Source of the DNA: CAYTLW01 sp964438735
GTDB taxonomy: Bacteria > Myxococcota_A > UBA9042
Length of the DNA: 64,000 nucleotides
NCBI GenBank assembly: GCA_964438735.1
Contig: CAYTLW010000023.1
Location: 16,566-80,565 of the forward strand
Reading direction: 5' to 3'
The translations under genes and the position numbers were made by a program. The notes under the pieces are model-generated. The model did no database searches and was not told where the DNA came from. It saw only the letters and a program-made list of their open reading frames with translations. Positions 52,840 through 61,723 of the stretch are shown one piece after another (the stretch's first letter is position 1; each line of letters starts with the position of its first letter).

Positions 52840-52852
52840 CTGCGTGACGCAG
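52840..52852. promoter_or_regulatory. Perfect palindrome CTGCGT-G-ACGCAG upstream of the c3-like cytochrome
   Basis: A perfect 6-1-6 palindrome lies 58-70 bases before the minus-strand cytochrome start, in the 210-base gap 52783-52992, which otherwise shows no gene. Its position suits a regulator-binding site; the regulator is unknown. Confidence 0.4.
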
Positions 52853-52992
52853 CGTGCGGCCGGCGTATTCGCAAGTTATTCACAATCGACCCCGGATGTC
52901 GCCTTATCCGCCCTCGGTGTAGCGAACCGGCGGCTTGAGCCAGATCATGCCCGCGCATAACCACGTGCGTTTTCGGGGAAATCGAGGCCGAC

Positions 52993-53748
52993 TCAGAGCG
53001 CCGGGATTGTGCGCGTTTCCAGGGCCGGGTTGTTGCACATGTTGTCCGAGACGACGAAGTGCAACTTGGATGTGCCGGGCACGTGGCGCTCGTCGAGGAA
53101 GATCTCGAAGCTGTAGGTGCCGTCGGGATAGTTGCCTTTGTTGTCGGAGGGTCCAGGCGGCGTCAGGGCGAATCCGCTCTCGGTGGCCGGGTCGTAGCAT
53201 AAGACCATGCGCGACAGATCCTTGTCGGGATCGTGCACGGTGACCGAGATGGCGATCATGTCGCTGCCCGAGCGGGTGACCGAGATGTTGTCGATGACCG
53301 GGTTGTCGGCCTTCTCGTCGTCGGTGGGCATGCGGATGAGCTCGGCATCCGAGGGCTGATCGGGCCAGGTCGGGCGGCCGGTCAGATCCATCCAGACGCC
53401 CCACGAGACCATCATCGAGGTCAACTTGATCTGCTGGTGGTCATTGATCTCGATCTCCAGCGGCAGGTACTGGTAGTCGCTGTGAAAGAGATGCATCCCG
53501 TAGATGTCGCCACCGTTGAGATCGATCGTGAAGCGGCCCTTGTCATTGATCAAGCCGCCGGTCTCGTAGGCGCCCGCATGCACCGGTCCGCGCTCGATCA
53601 AGACCAGGCCCGGACCCAGGGAGTTGCCGTCGTCGCCGACGATCTGGCCGCTCACCCGGGTCGGAAGATCGTCGCCCTCGTCGACGCAGCCCATGGCCAG
53701 GAACGACAGCAGCAGCAGGAACGTCGCCATGCGTAGAGGGTTCATCAC
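52993..53748 (-). CDS. Lipoprotein with carboxypeptidase-regulatory-like fold
   Basis: 251 residues. Leader LRMATFLLLLSFLAMGC with lipobox Cys21. The N-terminal half (RVSGQIVGDDGNSLGPGLVLI ... GLINDKGRFTIDLNGGDIYG) is a typical carboxypeptidase-regulatory-like/Ig repeat. The C-terminal half is beta-rich and ends near a Cys in DNMCNNPA. Starts GTG 53748 and ATG 53745 are adjacent, and the first overlaps the stop of the radical SAM fusion gene, so it is the last member of that operon. The function is unknown. Confidence 0.75.
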   Translation of the reverse strand: MMNPLRMATFLLLLSFLAMGCVDEGDDLPTRVSGQIVGDDGNSLGPGLVLIERGPVHAGAYETGGLINDKGRFTIDLNGGDIYGMHLFHSDYQYLPLEIEINDHQQIKLTSMMVSWGVWMDLTGRPTWPDQPSDAELIRMPTDDEKADNPVIDNISVTRSGSDMIAISVTVHDPDKDLSRMVLCYDPATESGFALTPPGPSDNKGNYPDGTYSFEIFLDERHVPGTSKLHFVVSDNMCNNPALETRTIPAL

Positions 53749-55421
53749 AGGCTCCAGTCTCGGGTGCAGCCCTGACAGGAGGGCAGCGGCTGGCCGGACA
53801 GCAGGCCGCGTCGCAGGGCGCGATAGCGCGGGCCGTTGTAGATCGTGTGCCAGTCCTCCTCGGTCAGGTCACCCAATTCCAGGTCATCATAGCCCAGCAC
53901 GAAGCTCGAAATACAGCAGGGCAGCACGCGCCTGGACGCCGTGACCACGGCGCTCCGCCAGGGCCGCCAGCAGGCCAGCCAGGGGTTGGTCTCGGTGGCG
54001 GGGGTCAAGCTGTCCAGAATCGGTCGCCGTCCGGAGCCGCGCAGGGAGACGCCCAGCTCGGCGGCCACGGCCTCGGCGCGTCCGACCAGCTCCCGCGCCC
54101 GCCCGTCGATCCGGCCGTGCAGGGACAGCTCCTTGCGGGCGACGCCATGACCGGTCACCACCAGACGCTGGCCATAGACCTCCTCGACGCCCATGTCGGC
54201 GGCCAGTCGGACCAGGTCTGGCAGATCTTCGACCGTCTCGCGGGTCAGGATCATCCACAAGCTGACGCGCGGATGGGTCTGCTCACCTCGCTCGCGCACG
54301 AAGGCGCGCACGTTGCCGACCACGCGATCGAGGATCGGTGCGCCAGCCATTCGGCTCACGGTCTTGGGCCGGGTGCCGTCCAGGGAGACGCGCAATTCGT
54401 GCAGACCGCTGTCCAGGAGCGCCGCGCGACGGCGTGGGTCCAGCAACGTGCCGTTGCTGTTGAGCAGGGTCCAGGCGCCCGCGGCCGCGGCGTCTGTGAC
54501 CATCGCCGGCAGGTCCTCGTTGAGCAGCGATTCGCCATTGAGATGAAAGGCCACGCGCTGCAGGTTCGGCAGGTCGGCGACGATCTCGCGGTAGTCGGCC
54601 AGGCTGAGATCCACGTCGGGCCCCAGGTCGGCGTGGGTTCGCTCGCAGGCGCTGCACAGGAGGTTGCAGCGGCTGGTGACCTCGATCTGCAGCTCGGTCG
54701 GCGGCGCCAGGGCCAGCTCGCCACGGGCCAGGTCGTTCACCACGGCGCGGGTCGCGCGGGCCAGTTTCGAGTCCGCCTGATCCAGGGCCAGCAGGTCCTG
54801 GGCCTCGTCGATGTCGGCCAGGCGATCGATGCGAGCGACGCGCAGGCCCAGGCTGGTGGCAAGGGCGACCGTCGCCTCCACCGTCCTGCCGGTGCTCATC
54901 TGAACCGGTGTGAAGATGTCGTGGGGGGCGCTCATGCCGACCAGGTAGTAGCCGCCGTCGGGCCCGGTGCCCAGCACGACGTCGGCGTTCTCCAGGGCGT
55001 GCAGTGCCCGACCGACCACGTCGGCCGACAGGTGCGGCACGTCACCGCTGACGATGATGGCTTTGGCATGTTCTGCCAGCAGCAGTTCGAACGCGCGGTG
55101 CAACTCGGCCGCCAGACCCGCCTGATCGGGCACCAGGCTGGCGGCGCGCTCGCCCAGCAGACCCTCCAGCCGCGCCCCTTCATCGTCATCTTCGGGCGCG
55201 TCGTGCACCAGGTAGAGCTGCCACCGATCGGGAGCTTCGAGCTGGTTGAGCTCGTCATCGAGGAAGGCGCGATGCAGGCGCAACGCTGCCTCGTCGCCCA
55301 GGGAGCGGGCCAGGCGGGTCTTGCTGCGACCCATGCGCGGCAGCTTGCTGATCACCGCCACGGCCGCGGCGGCCAGCGTGGCGGCGTCTCGATCGCCTGC
55401 ACCGAGCGGATCCCACCTCAT
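53745..55421 (-). CDS. TIGR04282 glycosyltransferase-like domain fused to radical SAM/SPASM
   Basis: 558 residues. Residues about 18-235 match TIGR04282 (DUF2064, CofC/nucleotidyltransferase-like): VISKLPRMGRSKTRLARSLG, IIVSGDVPHLSADVVG and GTGPDGGYYLVGM. Residues about 243-480 form a radical SAM domain with the cluster motif CNLLCSAC (Cys252, 256, 259) and FHLNGESLLNED in the GGEP position. The C-terminus has a SPASM-type Cys set (LPCCISSF ... PSCQGC). The two halves are in one frame without a stop. TIGR04282 genes usually sit beside a GT2 gene, as here. The ATG at 55421 overlaps the upstream GT2 stop (ATGA). The product is unknown. Confidence 0.82.
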   Translation of the reverse strand: MRWDPLGAGDRDAATLAAAAVAVISKLPRMGRSKTRLARSLGDEAALRLHRAFLDDELNQLEAPDRWQLYLVHDAPEDDDEGARLEGLLGERAASLVPDQAGLAAELHRAFELLLAEHAKAIIVSGDVPHLSADVVGRALHALENADVVLGTGPDGGYYLVGMSAPHDIFTPVQMSTGRTVEATVALATSLGLRVARIDRLADIDEAQDLLALDQADSKLARATRAVVNDLARGELALAPPTELQIEVTSRCNLLCSACERTHADLGPDVDLSLADYREIVADLPNLQRVAFHLNGESLLNEDLPAMVTDAAAAGAWTLLNSNGTLLDPRRRAALLDSGLHELRVSLDGTRPKTVSRMAGAPILDRVVGNVRAFVRERGEQTHPRVSLWMILTRETVEDLPDLVRLAADMGVEEVYGQRLVVTGHGVARKELSLHGRIDGRARELVGRAEAVAAELGVSLRGSGRRPILDSLTPATETNPWLACWRPWRSAVVTASRRVLPCCISSFVLGYDDLELGDLTEEDWHTIYNGPRYRALRRGLLSGQPLPSCQGCTRDWSL

Positions 55422-56104
55422 GACGCCGGCCCCGGGCGCGCCAGCACCAGCCGCAGGATGGTCGCGCTGGCCCGGAGGGCGCCACGCAGGTTGCCGGAGA
55501 CCTTGCTCTTTCCAGCGCGACGACGACGGTAGCGGATGGGCAGTTCGCGGACCCTCAGGCCGCAACGCAACGCCGCGAGCTGCATCTCGACCGGCCAGCC
55601 ATGCCCCATCTCCCGCATCTGCAGGCGCTCGAAGGCGTCGGCGCGGATGGCCCGCATGGAACCCAGGTCGGTGTATCGATGGCCATGCAGCCGCCAGATG
55701 AGCGTGGTCGCCAGCCGATTGCCCACTCGCTGCAGCGGCCGCAGGGCGCCGCGCTCCACGGGACGGCGGGCACCCAGAACCAGGTCAGCGTCGCCAGCCA
55801 GCAACGGCGCCAACAGGGAACCCAGGTCGGCCGGATCTTCAGCGCCGGCGCCGTCGGTGAAGGCCAGGATCGCCGCGCCATCGGCCAGCGCCCGCTCGGC
55901 GCCGCTCGAACAGGCCCGACCGTAGCCCCGGCGGTTCTCGACCAGGACGACCGCGCCGGCGGCTTCGGCATGGGCCCGCGTGCCGTCGTCGCTGCCGCCA
56001 TCGACGACCACCACGTGGCGGTGGCCATGGGCCCGCAGTCCTTCGATCACGTGGGCGATATTGGCCGCCTCGTTCAGTGCCGGGATCACGATGACGGCCT
56101 TCAC
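55418..56104 (-). CDS. Family 2 glycosyltransferase
   Basis: 228 residues. Typical GT2 fold: VIVIPALNEAANIAHVIEGL, VVVDGGSDDGT (nucleotide-sugar-binding Asp), FTDGAGAEDP in the place of the DXD site and GSMRAIRADAFERLQM. It has no membrane span and is closest in pattern to dolichol-phosphate-mannose synthase-like or TIGR04283-type enzymes. The GTG start at 56104 overlaps the stop of the membrane GT2 gene (GTGA) and its own stop overlaps the TIGR04282 fusion start. The operon probably builds a glycan or glycolipid. Confidence 0.85.
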   Translation of the reverse strand: MKAVIVIPALNEAANIAHVIEGLRAHGHRHVVVVDGGSDDGTRAHAEAAGAVVLVENRRGYGRACSSGAERALADGAAILAFTDGAGAEDPADLGSLLAPLLAGDADLVLGARRPVERGALRPLQRVGNRLATTLIWRLHGHRYTDLGSMRAIRADAFERLQMREMGHGWPVEMQLAALRCGLRVRELPIRYRRRRAGKSKVSGNLRGALRASATILRLVLARPGPAS

Positions 56105-57558
56105 CGCCAGATCTCCGTGTGTCCGCCTACGGCCACGAACGCCAGCCCGACGGCGTCCAGCAACATGAAGGGCGCGACCACCCAGACCCCGGTCCAGATC
56201 AGCGCCACCGCGGCCGCCAGGCAGTAGAGCGCCAGCCCGCCCTCGAGCAGCACCAGGCCATCGGGGCCACTGCGATAGCGCCGGGCCACCGCGTCGCCGT
56301 GACGGATGACGCCCAGCTTGGGCGTGCGCTCGAAGACGCCACCGCGCTGCCGCACGGCACGCCAGACGGCGCCCGCGTTGCTGACCGCGATGCCGATGCC
56401 CACCAGGGTCAGCAGGCCCAGGTCCCGCATGGGGCGGCGGACCGACTGCCCCAGGGCGCGCTGGGCATAGAGGTACAGGATGGTCGGGCCGGACATGGCC
56501 AGGGCAAAGGGCAGCAGCAGCGACCACAAGGACACACCGGCTGCGGCGCCCGGAAGCAGGACGCAGGGCACCGACAGCAGGGCCGTGGCGGCGATGAGGG
56601 CGTGGATGGCGTAGTGCGTCAGATGCAGGGTGGCCTGCAGGCGGGCGCCGAGCGGCAGGTCTGCGCGCCAGATGCGCGGCAGCAGCTTGATGGCAGTCTG
56701 CATGGAGCCCGTGGCCCAACGCCGCTGTTGGGCCTTGAAGGCGGCCAGGGTGGTGGGTAGCTCGGCGGGACAGGTGAGGTCGGGATCGTAGACCAGTCGC
56801 CAGCCGCGCAGCTGGGCGCGGTAGCTCAGGTCGAGGTCTTCGGTCAGGGTATCGGCCGTCCAGCCGCCGGCGTCGGCGATGGCGTCGCGACGCCAGATGC
56901 CTCCGGTGCCGTTGAAGTTCATCAGCCAGCCGGCGGCGCAGCGGGCGGTCTGCTCGACGCCGAAGTGGCCGTCGATGGCCAGCGCCTGGGCCCGCGTCAG
57001 CCCGGACCACTCGCGGTTGAGGTGGGTCCAGCGGCCCTGCACGGCGGCCACATTCTGGTCGTTCATCCAGGCCATGGCGTGGCGCAGGAAGTTGGCCGGC
57101 GGCACGAAGTCGGCGTCGAAGATCGCCACATATGGCGCATGATTCAGGGTCATGCCGTGGGCCAGGGCGCCGGCTTTGTAGCCCCGCCGATGGTCGCGAC
57201 GGATGTGGCTGACCTGGTGGCCGCGGTCGACCAGTCGCTGGACCACCGACGCGGCGACGGCGGGCGTGTCGTCGGTGGAGTCGTCCAGCAATTGGATGTG
57301 CAGGCGGTCGGACGGCCAGTCCAGGGCGGCGCATGCCTCGAGCAGCCGCTCGACCACGTTCTTTTCGTTGTAGATGGGCAGCTGGACCAGGATCGCCGGC
57401 AGCGCGGCGTCCTCGGCCACGGCCGCAGGCGGCTTGGGGCGCTGATGAGCGGTCCGGCGGTGGATCCAGACCAGCAGCAGGCAGTTGCCGCCATAGGCGA
57501 GCATGGCCAGCAGCAGGACGACGTAGAAGCCAACGGCGATGGAGGTCAGCGCGGTCAT
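56101..57558 (-). CDS. Processive membrane family 2 glycosyltransferase
   Basis: 485 residues. One N-terminal span (about 7-28), a cytoplasmic GT2 domain, then four to five spans. Catalytic features are QLPIYNEKNVVERLLEA, LDDSTDDT, DADFVPP, TEDLDLSYR and QQRRWATGS (QxxRW), as in cellulose/beta-mannan-type synthases. It probably polymerises or transfers sugars at the inner membrane and may export the chain. The ATG at 57558 opens the first span; GGGGTGG is upstream. It is the first gene of the operon 57558 to 52993. Confidence 0.88.
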   Translation of the reverse strand: MTALTSIAVGFYVVLLLAMLAYGGNCLLLVWIHRRTAHQRPKPPAAVAEDAALPAILVQLPIYNEKNVVERLLEACAALDWPSDRLHIQLLDDSTDDTPAVAASVVQRLVDRGHQVSHIRRDHRRGYKAGALAHGMTLNHAPYVAIFDADFVPPANFLRHAMAWMNDQNVAAVQGRWTHLNREWSGLTRAQALAIDGHFGVEQTARCAAGWLMNFNGTGGIWRRDAIADAGGWTADTLTEDLDLSYRAQLRGWRLVYDPDLTCPAELPTTLAAFKAQQRRWATGSMQTAIKLLPRIWRADLPLGARLQATLHLTHYAIHALIAATALLSVPCVLLPGAAAGVSLWSLLLPFALAMSGPTILYLYAQRALGQSVRRPMRDLGLLTLVGIGIAVSNAGAVWRAVRQRGGVFERTPKLGVIRHGDAVARRYRSGPDGLVLLEGGLALYCLAAAVALIWTGVWVVAPFMLLDAVGLAFVAVGGHTEIWR

Positions 57559-57624
57559 GGGGCGTCCACCCCGGCGTGGCGGTTGCCGGCGGTGGCCCAA
57601 GGATAGCGCCCTGTCGGCGCCGGG

Positions 57625-58440
57625 TCAGCCGCCTTCGCCTGTCAGGCGGGCGAAATTCGCCGCCAGCGTCGGCTGCCAGGGATGACCGCCGGGCACCATG
57701 TCCAGGGCCCAGCGGCACAGTTCGGTGGCCCGCTCGCGCTCGCCGGTGCAGGCGAAGATGCGGGCCATGGTGTTCAATCGCATGGCGACTTTGGGACCGC
57801 TGGGGCCGCTGGCGCCGATCTCCAGGTGCAGGGCCCGGTCCGCGTGGCGCAGGGCGTTATCCGACTCGCCGACAGCCAGCAGGAGGCTGGCCAGGTTGGC
57901 AGCGCACGCGGCCGCTTGTCCGGCCGAGCGGGGCCCGGCCTCCTCGAGGGTCTCCAGCGCCTGTTCATAGAGGTGGCGGGCGGTATTGCGCTCCCCTGCC
58001 GAGTGCAGCAAGCGGGCGAGGTTGTGCAGGCGGACCGCGACCGCGGGGTGATCGCGTCCTCGGCTGGCCAGGTCGATCTCGAGCGCACGACCGTACAGGT
58101 CCACGGCCTCTTGCAACCGTCCACGCCGGCGCAGGACCAGGGCGAGGCTGTTCAGGTGCACCGGCAACGAGGCGTGGCGCATACCCACCTCGGACTCCAT
58201 GATCGCCAGGGCCTGCCGATGACATCCCTCCGCGCCGTCCAGGTCCCCCTGTTGCAGCAGGCTGCGGCCCAGGTTGTTCAGGTGTCCGGCGAGTCGACTG
58301 CCCTCCGGCGGCAGCTGTCGCTCCAACTCCAGGGCGCCGCGAAAGCGGTCGGCGGCTTGCTGAAAGCGACCCCGTCGATACAGCCGCATACCTTCGGCGC
58401 TCAGACGTTCGACCCGCTCTTTGACCTCGAACACGCTCAT
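57625..58440 (-). CDS. Tetratricopeptide repeat protein
   Basis: 271 residues, all-helical with five to six TPR units of the 42-residue TPR_10/12 (kinesin light chain-like) type. Examples are HLNNLGRSLLQQGDLDGAE, HLNSLALVLRRRGRLQEAVDLY and RLHNLARLLHSAGERNTARHLY. No signal peptide or catalytic domain is present, so it is a cytoplasmic scaffold or binding protein. It lies 66 bases upstream of the glycosyltransferase operon on the same strand and may be co-transcribed with it. Confidence 0.85.
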   Translation of the reverse strand: MSVFEVKERVERLSAEGMRLYRRGRFQQAADRFRGALELERQLPPEGSRLAGHLNNLGRSLLQQGDLDGAEGCHRQALAIMESEVGMRHASLPVHLNSLALVLRRRGRLQEAVDLYGRALEIDLASRGRDHPAVAVRLHNLARLLHSAGERNTARHLYEQALETLEEAGPRSAGQAAACAANLASLLLAVGESDNALRHADRALHLEIGASGPSGPKVAMRLNTMARIFACTGERERATELCRWALDMVPGGHPWQPTLAANFARLTGEGG

Positions 58441-58496
58441 GGCCCGCCATCGTACACCAGCGAAGGCGGGACCTCATGGCCTTTGTGGACTTGTTC

Positions 58497-59231
58497 CTAT
58501 CTCGCGCGGGTTTGGCGCAGATCCGCGGCTTCGGCGATGCGTGCCTGCCAGTCCGGCGCCAGAGCGCAGCGGATCAGGCCGGCGGCGAGGTCGACATTGC
58601 CGTGGGAGGCCCATTTCTGACTGGGACCCCGCATGCCGAGACCGGCCGCCAGTCCCAGGACGCCGTCGACAACAGAGGCGCCGATGCGTTCGCCCATGCG
58701 ATCATCATCGCGATCGCTGCCGCTGATGAAAGAGGGGCGGGCGATGGTCCAGGGCAGTCCGCTCGCCTGCACCCCTGCCTCGACCCTGGCGCGCACCTGC
58801 AGGTAGGCGCCGCGGGCGTTGGGGCCGGCGCCCAGCGACGACAGGTAGACGAAACGCGGCGTGCTGCCGCATGCCCGGGCCGCTTGCAGCAGCAGGATGG
58901 TCAGGTCGTGATCGATCGCCTCGTAGCCCGCCGCGGCGGCGTCGCCACCGGCTTTGGCGGCCGCTTTGGCACGGGCCCGTGTGGTGCCCAACAGGCCGAA
59001 TACGATCGTGGGCGCCAACGTGGACAGGGTCGCGTTCATGGCCTCCGCCTGCCATGGTGTGGCGTCGACCTCGGCGCCAGACGACGCGAAGTGCTCCCGC
59101 CAGTGGGCCAGCCGCGCCGAGTCGGGGCGCACATGGGCCACGGTGCGCACGCCGGCGGCGGCCAGCTGGCGGGCGACCTCGCGACCGGTGTAGCCGGTGG
59201 CGCCGGCGATGAAGGCGATGTGTCCGGTCAT
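58497..59231 (-). CDS. NAD(P)-binding Rossmann-fold protein (NmrA/atypical SDR type)
   Basis: 244 residues. The N-terminal dinucleotide-binding motif GATGYTGREVA (10-20) is of the extended/atypical SDR type. VFGLLGTTRARAKA and FVYLSSLGAGPNARG follow, and PWTIARPSFISG is the typical C-terminal SDR segment. The classical YxxxK is not evident, so it may be a regulator-like or non-catalytic member, as in NmrA and HTATIP2-like proteins. The ATG at 59231 is directly before the motif. It is divergent from the propeller-redoxin gene (129 bases between starts). Confidence 0.85.
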   Translation of the reverse strand: MTGHIAFIAGATGYTGREVARQLAAAGVRTVAHVRPDSARLAHWREHFASSGAEVDATPWQAEAMNATLSTLAPTIVFGLLGTTRARAKAAAKAGGDAAAAGYEAIDHDLTILLLQAARACGSTPRFVYLSSLGAGPNARGAYLQVRARVEAGVQASGLPWTIARPSFISGSDRDDDRMGERIGASVVDGVLGLAAGLGMRGPSQKWASHGNVDLAAGLIRCALAPDWQARIAEAADLRQTRAR

Positions 59232-59360
59232 GGGCGGTCGTCCCTGCGGGTGAAGGCGTCGACGCCATCGGACGGTCTTGGGGGTCGCCTTGTCAAGGCG
59301 CAGGAGTGGACGGCACTCTGGTCGCCGGGGACGACGAAGGCGTCGTCGACGAGCGAGCCC

Positions 59361-61694
59361 ATGAACCGTGGTCGAGCCATCTCTGCGTACATCTTGAAGG
59401 CGGCAGCGCTGGCGTTGCTGTTGGTGGACTGCTCGACGGTGGACGACGGGGCCAAAGACACGGCCGTCAGCGACGACGTGGCCAAGGATTCCGCCGACGA
59501 TGCGCTGGACAGCGGCGTCGATGTACCGACAGCCGACGTCCAGAGCGCGGACACGCCAGTAGACGCCGCCGCCCCCATTCCGGACGCACCGGACGGGGCC
59601 AACCTGCACATTCGCCTGAATGGACCCGCGCACCTGGCGGGCGCGGTGGTCGAGGTGGTCCTGGCCGAAGCGGACCTGGTCCAGGCGGGGTTGTACGCGC
59701 TCGGCCCGGAACACGCGGTCCTCAAGGCGCCTGTAGCGAGCTTCCCAACGGACCTGTTCACCACCGCGCCGGCGGGTGACTGGGTGGTGCGGGCCATCGC
59801 CCTGGGCGGCAATGAGGAGTGGATGGCGGTGGGCTTGAGTTGTACCGATGGGGGCGCCATCGCCCAGGTGAACATCGCCGAGGGCGGCGGGCTGAAGTCC
59901 ATCCATGCGACCTTGAAGCAGGATGAGGGCATCGAGTCGTTCGACCAGGTCTGCGGCGGCCAGCCGGACACCTTCCTGCGTCCGACCGTAGAGGTGGCCA
60001 CGCCGCCCGTGGAAAACGCCACCGCCCACTACATGGCCGGGGTGGTGCACGGCGAGCGCTACTGGTTGGCGGCCTACCAGGATGGCGTCAGCAGCTTCCA
60101 TTTTCCGCCGGGCAAGGAGATCGACGAAGAGGGGCTGGCCGGCTGGACGATCAGCGGCGGGGCCTTCTGCTCGCGCATCCTGCGACACGGCGACCTGCTC
60201 TTCTGCGGCACCCGCACGCCGGTGGTGCAGGTGCATGCGGTCAGTGTGGATTCGGGCAAGGCCAAGGGCAGCAAGACCGTGGACCTGGGTGAGGGACATC
60301 ACAGCGAGGGCATGACGGCGCAGGGAGGCCGGGTCTGGGTCGCGGTGCACGATGGTGGGCTGCGGGCGCTGGCCGATTCGGGCGCATTTGGTCAGCAATC
60401 GGTGAAGTCACCGGCCGGGTTGACCGACGCCTGGGATGTGGCAGCGGTGGGCTCCGAGCGCCTGTTGGTGGCCGATGGCGTGGCCGGTGTGGCGATGTTG
60501 AGCAGCGGCGGGGCGGCCAAGGACGCGCCGGCGGTGCTGCACACGTTGAAGTTGCCGGGCACTTCGGCGTTCCTGGCGGTATCCGGTCCACAGGCGGCAG
60601 TGAGCGCTCTGGGCGGCGGCTTGCATATCATCCGCTGGGACGATGGCGGCAAGATGAAGTTGCAGGGGAGCTGGTCAGGCGGCGGTCTGGTCTACGGCCT
60701 GAGCATTGACGAAGGCCACGTCTTTGCCGGCGTCGGCAGTCATGTGCTGGCCCTGAAGTTGCCGGGGGTCGGCAGCAACGCCCCGCCGACGCTGCGCGCC
60801 CTGCAGCCCTCCCCGTTCTTTGCGCTGGATGCCGATCCCTATGGCAAGGACCTGCTGACGGCAGAGTTTCAGGGCGTGCGCATTTTGCAGCGGCACGCCG
60901 ACGCCAAGCAGAAGACCGCCCTGGTGATGGAGCCCAGCATCTTTGCGCCGCTTGCGGCCGTCGGCGCCAAGATGCGCAGCACGCTGACGTTGCGCAACGT
61001 CTCCGATCAAGCGGTGAAGGTCAGCTCGGTGCGCTGGTACGAGGCGGCGGCTTCGGGCAGCGCGGGTCTGCCCATCAGCGGCCCGGTCACGGTGCCGGGC
61101 AACGGGCGGGTGAGCATCGCGGTGGAGGTGGACAAAACCATCAAGGGCGCGGTGGCCCATGGCCTGCTGATCCAGAGCGACGACGGGCTGCGACCTGTGG
61201 CCGGCGTTCGCATGATCGAGGTCGACCAGTTGCAGCCCGGCGACAAGCTGCCGGCCATGACCTACCAGGACAAGGCGGGCAAGAGCGTCGATGTGGGCGC
61301 GGCCCTGGCGGGCAAGGTCGGCGTGCTGCTCATCGCCGCGGAGACCTGCCCGGTGGCATTCTACGCCCTGGCATCGGCCAAACGGGTGCTGGCGCCCTGG
61401 CTGGCATCGGGCAAGGTCGCCGCGGTGGCGCTGAACCCCTGGAATCAACCCATCGACGCGCCCGAGACGGACGCCCTGCAGCCCGGCTTCCCTGTGCTCT
61501 ACACGCCGCTGACCACGTCCGATGGCCACGACTGGTCCGAGGTGCTGGACGTCACCTTGGGCCAGCCCAGCCACCACGGCCCGCCCATGCCCATCGTCTA
61601 CGTGGTCGACAACACCGGCGTCATCACCCTGGCCCGATGGGGCTGGCGACCTGACGAGGTGGAGGCCGCGATCCAGGCGTCGCTACCGAAATGA
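59361..61694 (+). CDS. Large lipoprotein: propeller-like repeats plus C-terminal redoxin-like domain
   Basis: 777 residues. The leader AAALALLLVDC gives a lipobox with Asp at the -1 position (unusual). An Asp/Ala/Val-rich linker follows (about 30-75). The middle (about 200-500) is a beta-propeller with LVIVD-type blades (RVWVAVHDGGLRAL; ERLLVADGVAGVAML). Residues about 510-620 form an Ig-like region. The last 150 resemble an AhpC/TlpA redoxin (LQPGDKLPAMTYQDKAG; VLLIAAETCPVAFYAL), with a single Cys in place of a CxxC. It is probably a surface or periplasmic protein. The start ATG 59361 has GAGCGAG upstream. Confidence 0.78.
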   Translation: MNRGRAISAYILKAAALALLLVDCSTVDDGAKDTAVSDDVAKDSADDALDSGVDVPTADVQSADTPVDAAAPIPDAPDGANLHIRLNGPAHLAGAVVEVVLAEADLVQAGLYALGPEHAVLKAPVASFPTDLFTTAPAGDWVVRAIALGGNEEWMAVGLSCTDGGAIAQVNIAEGGGLKSIHATLKQDEGIESFDQVCGGQPDTFLRPTVEVATPPVENATAHYMAGVVHGERYWLAAYQDGVSSFHFPPGKEIDEEGLAGWTISGGAFCSRILRHGDLLFCGTRTPVVQVHAVSVDSGKAKGSKTVDLGEGHHSEGMTAQGGRVWVAVHDGGLRALADSGAFGQQSVKSPAGLTDAWDVAAVGSERLLVADGVAGVAMLSSGGAAKDAPAVLHTLKLPGTSAFLAVSGPQAAVSALGGGLHIIRWDDGGKMKLQGSWSGGGLVYGLSIDEGHVFAGVGSHVLALKLPGVGSNAPPTLRALQPSPFFALDADPYGKDLLTAEFQGVRILQRHADAKQKTALVMEPSIFAPLAAVGAKMRSTLTLRNVSDQAVKVSSVRWYEAAASGSAGLPISGPVTVPGNGRVSIAVEVDKTIKGAVAHGLLIQSDDGLRPVAGVRMIEVDQLQPGDKLPAMTYQDKAGKSVDVGAALAGKVGVLLIAAETCPVAFYALASAKRVLAPWLASGKVAAVALNPWNQPIDAPETDALQPGFPVLYTPLTTSDGHDWSEVLDVTLGQPSHHGPPMPIVYVVDNTGVITLARWGWRPDEVEAAIQASLPK

Positions 61695-61723
61695 GTCGAT
61701 GAGCCAGGGCGCTGCTGCCCGGG

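Noticed and set aside
52904..53404. 166-residue minus-strand open frame overlapping the lipoprotein at 52993
   Set aside because: Arg/His-rich out-of-frame shadow; the lipoprotein frame has a lipobox and Ig-like repeat.
53847..55532. 561-residue plus-strand open frame opposite the radical SAM fusion
   Set aside because: No domain motif or ribosome-binding site; lies wholly opposite a gene with clear family signatures.
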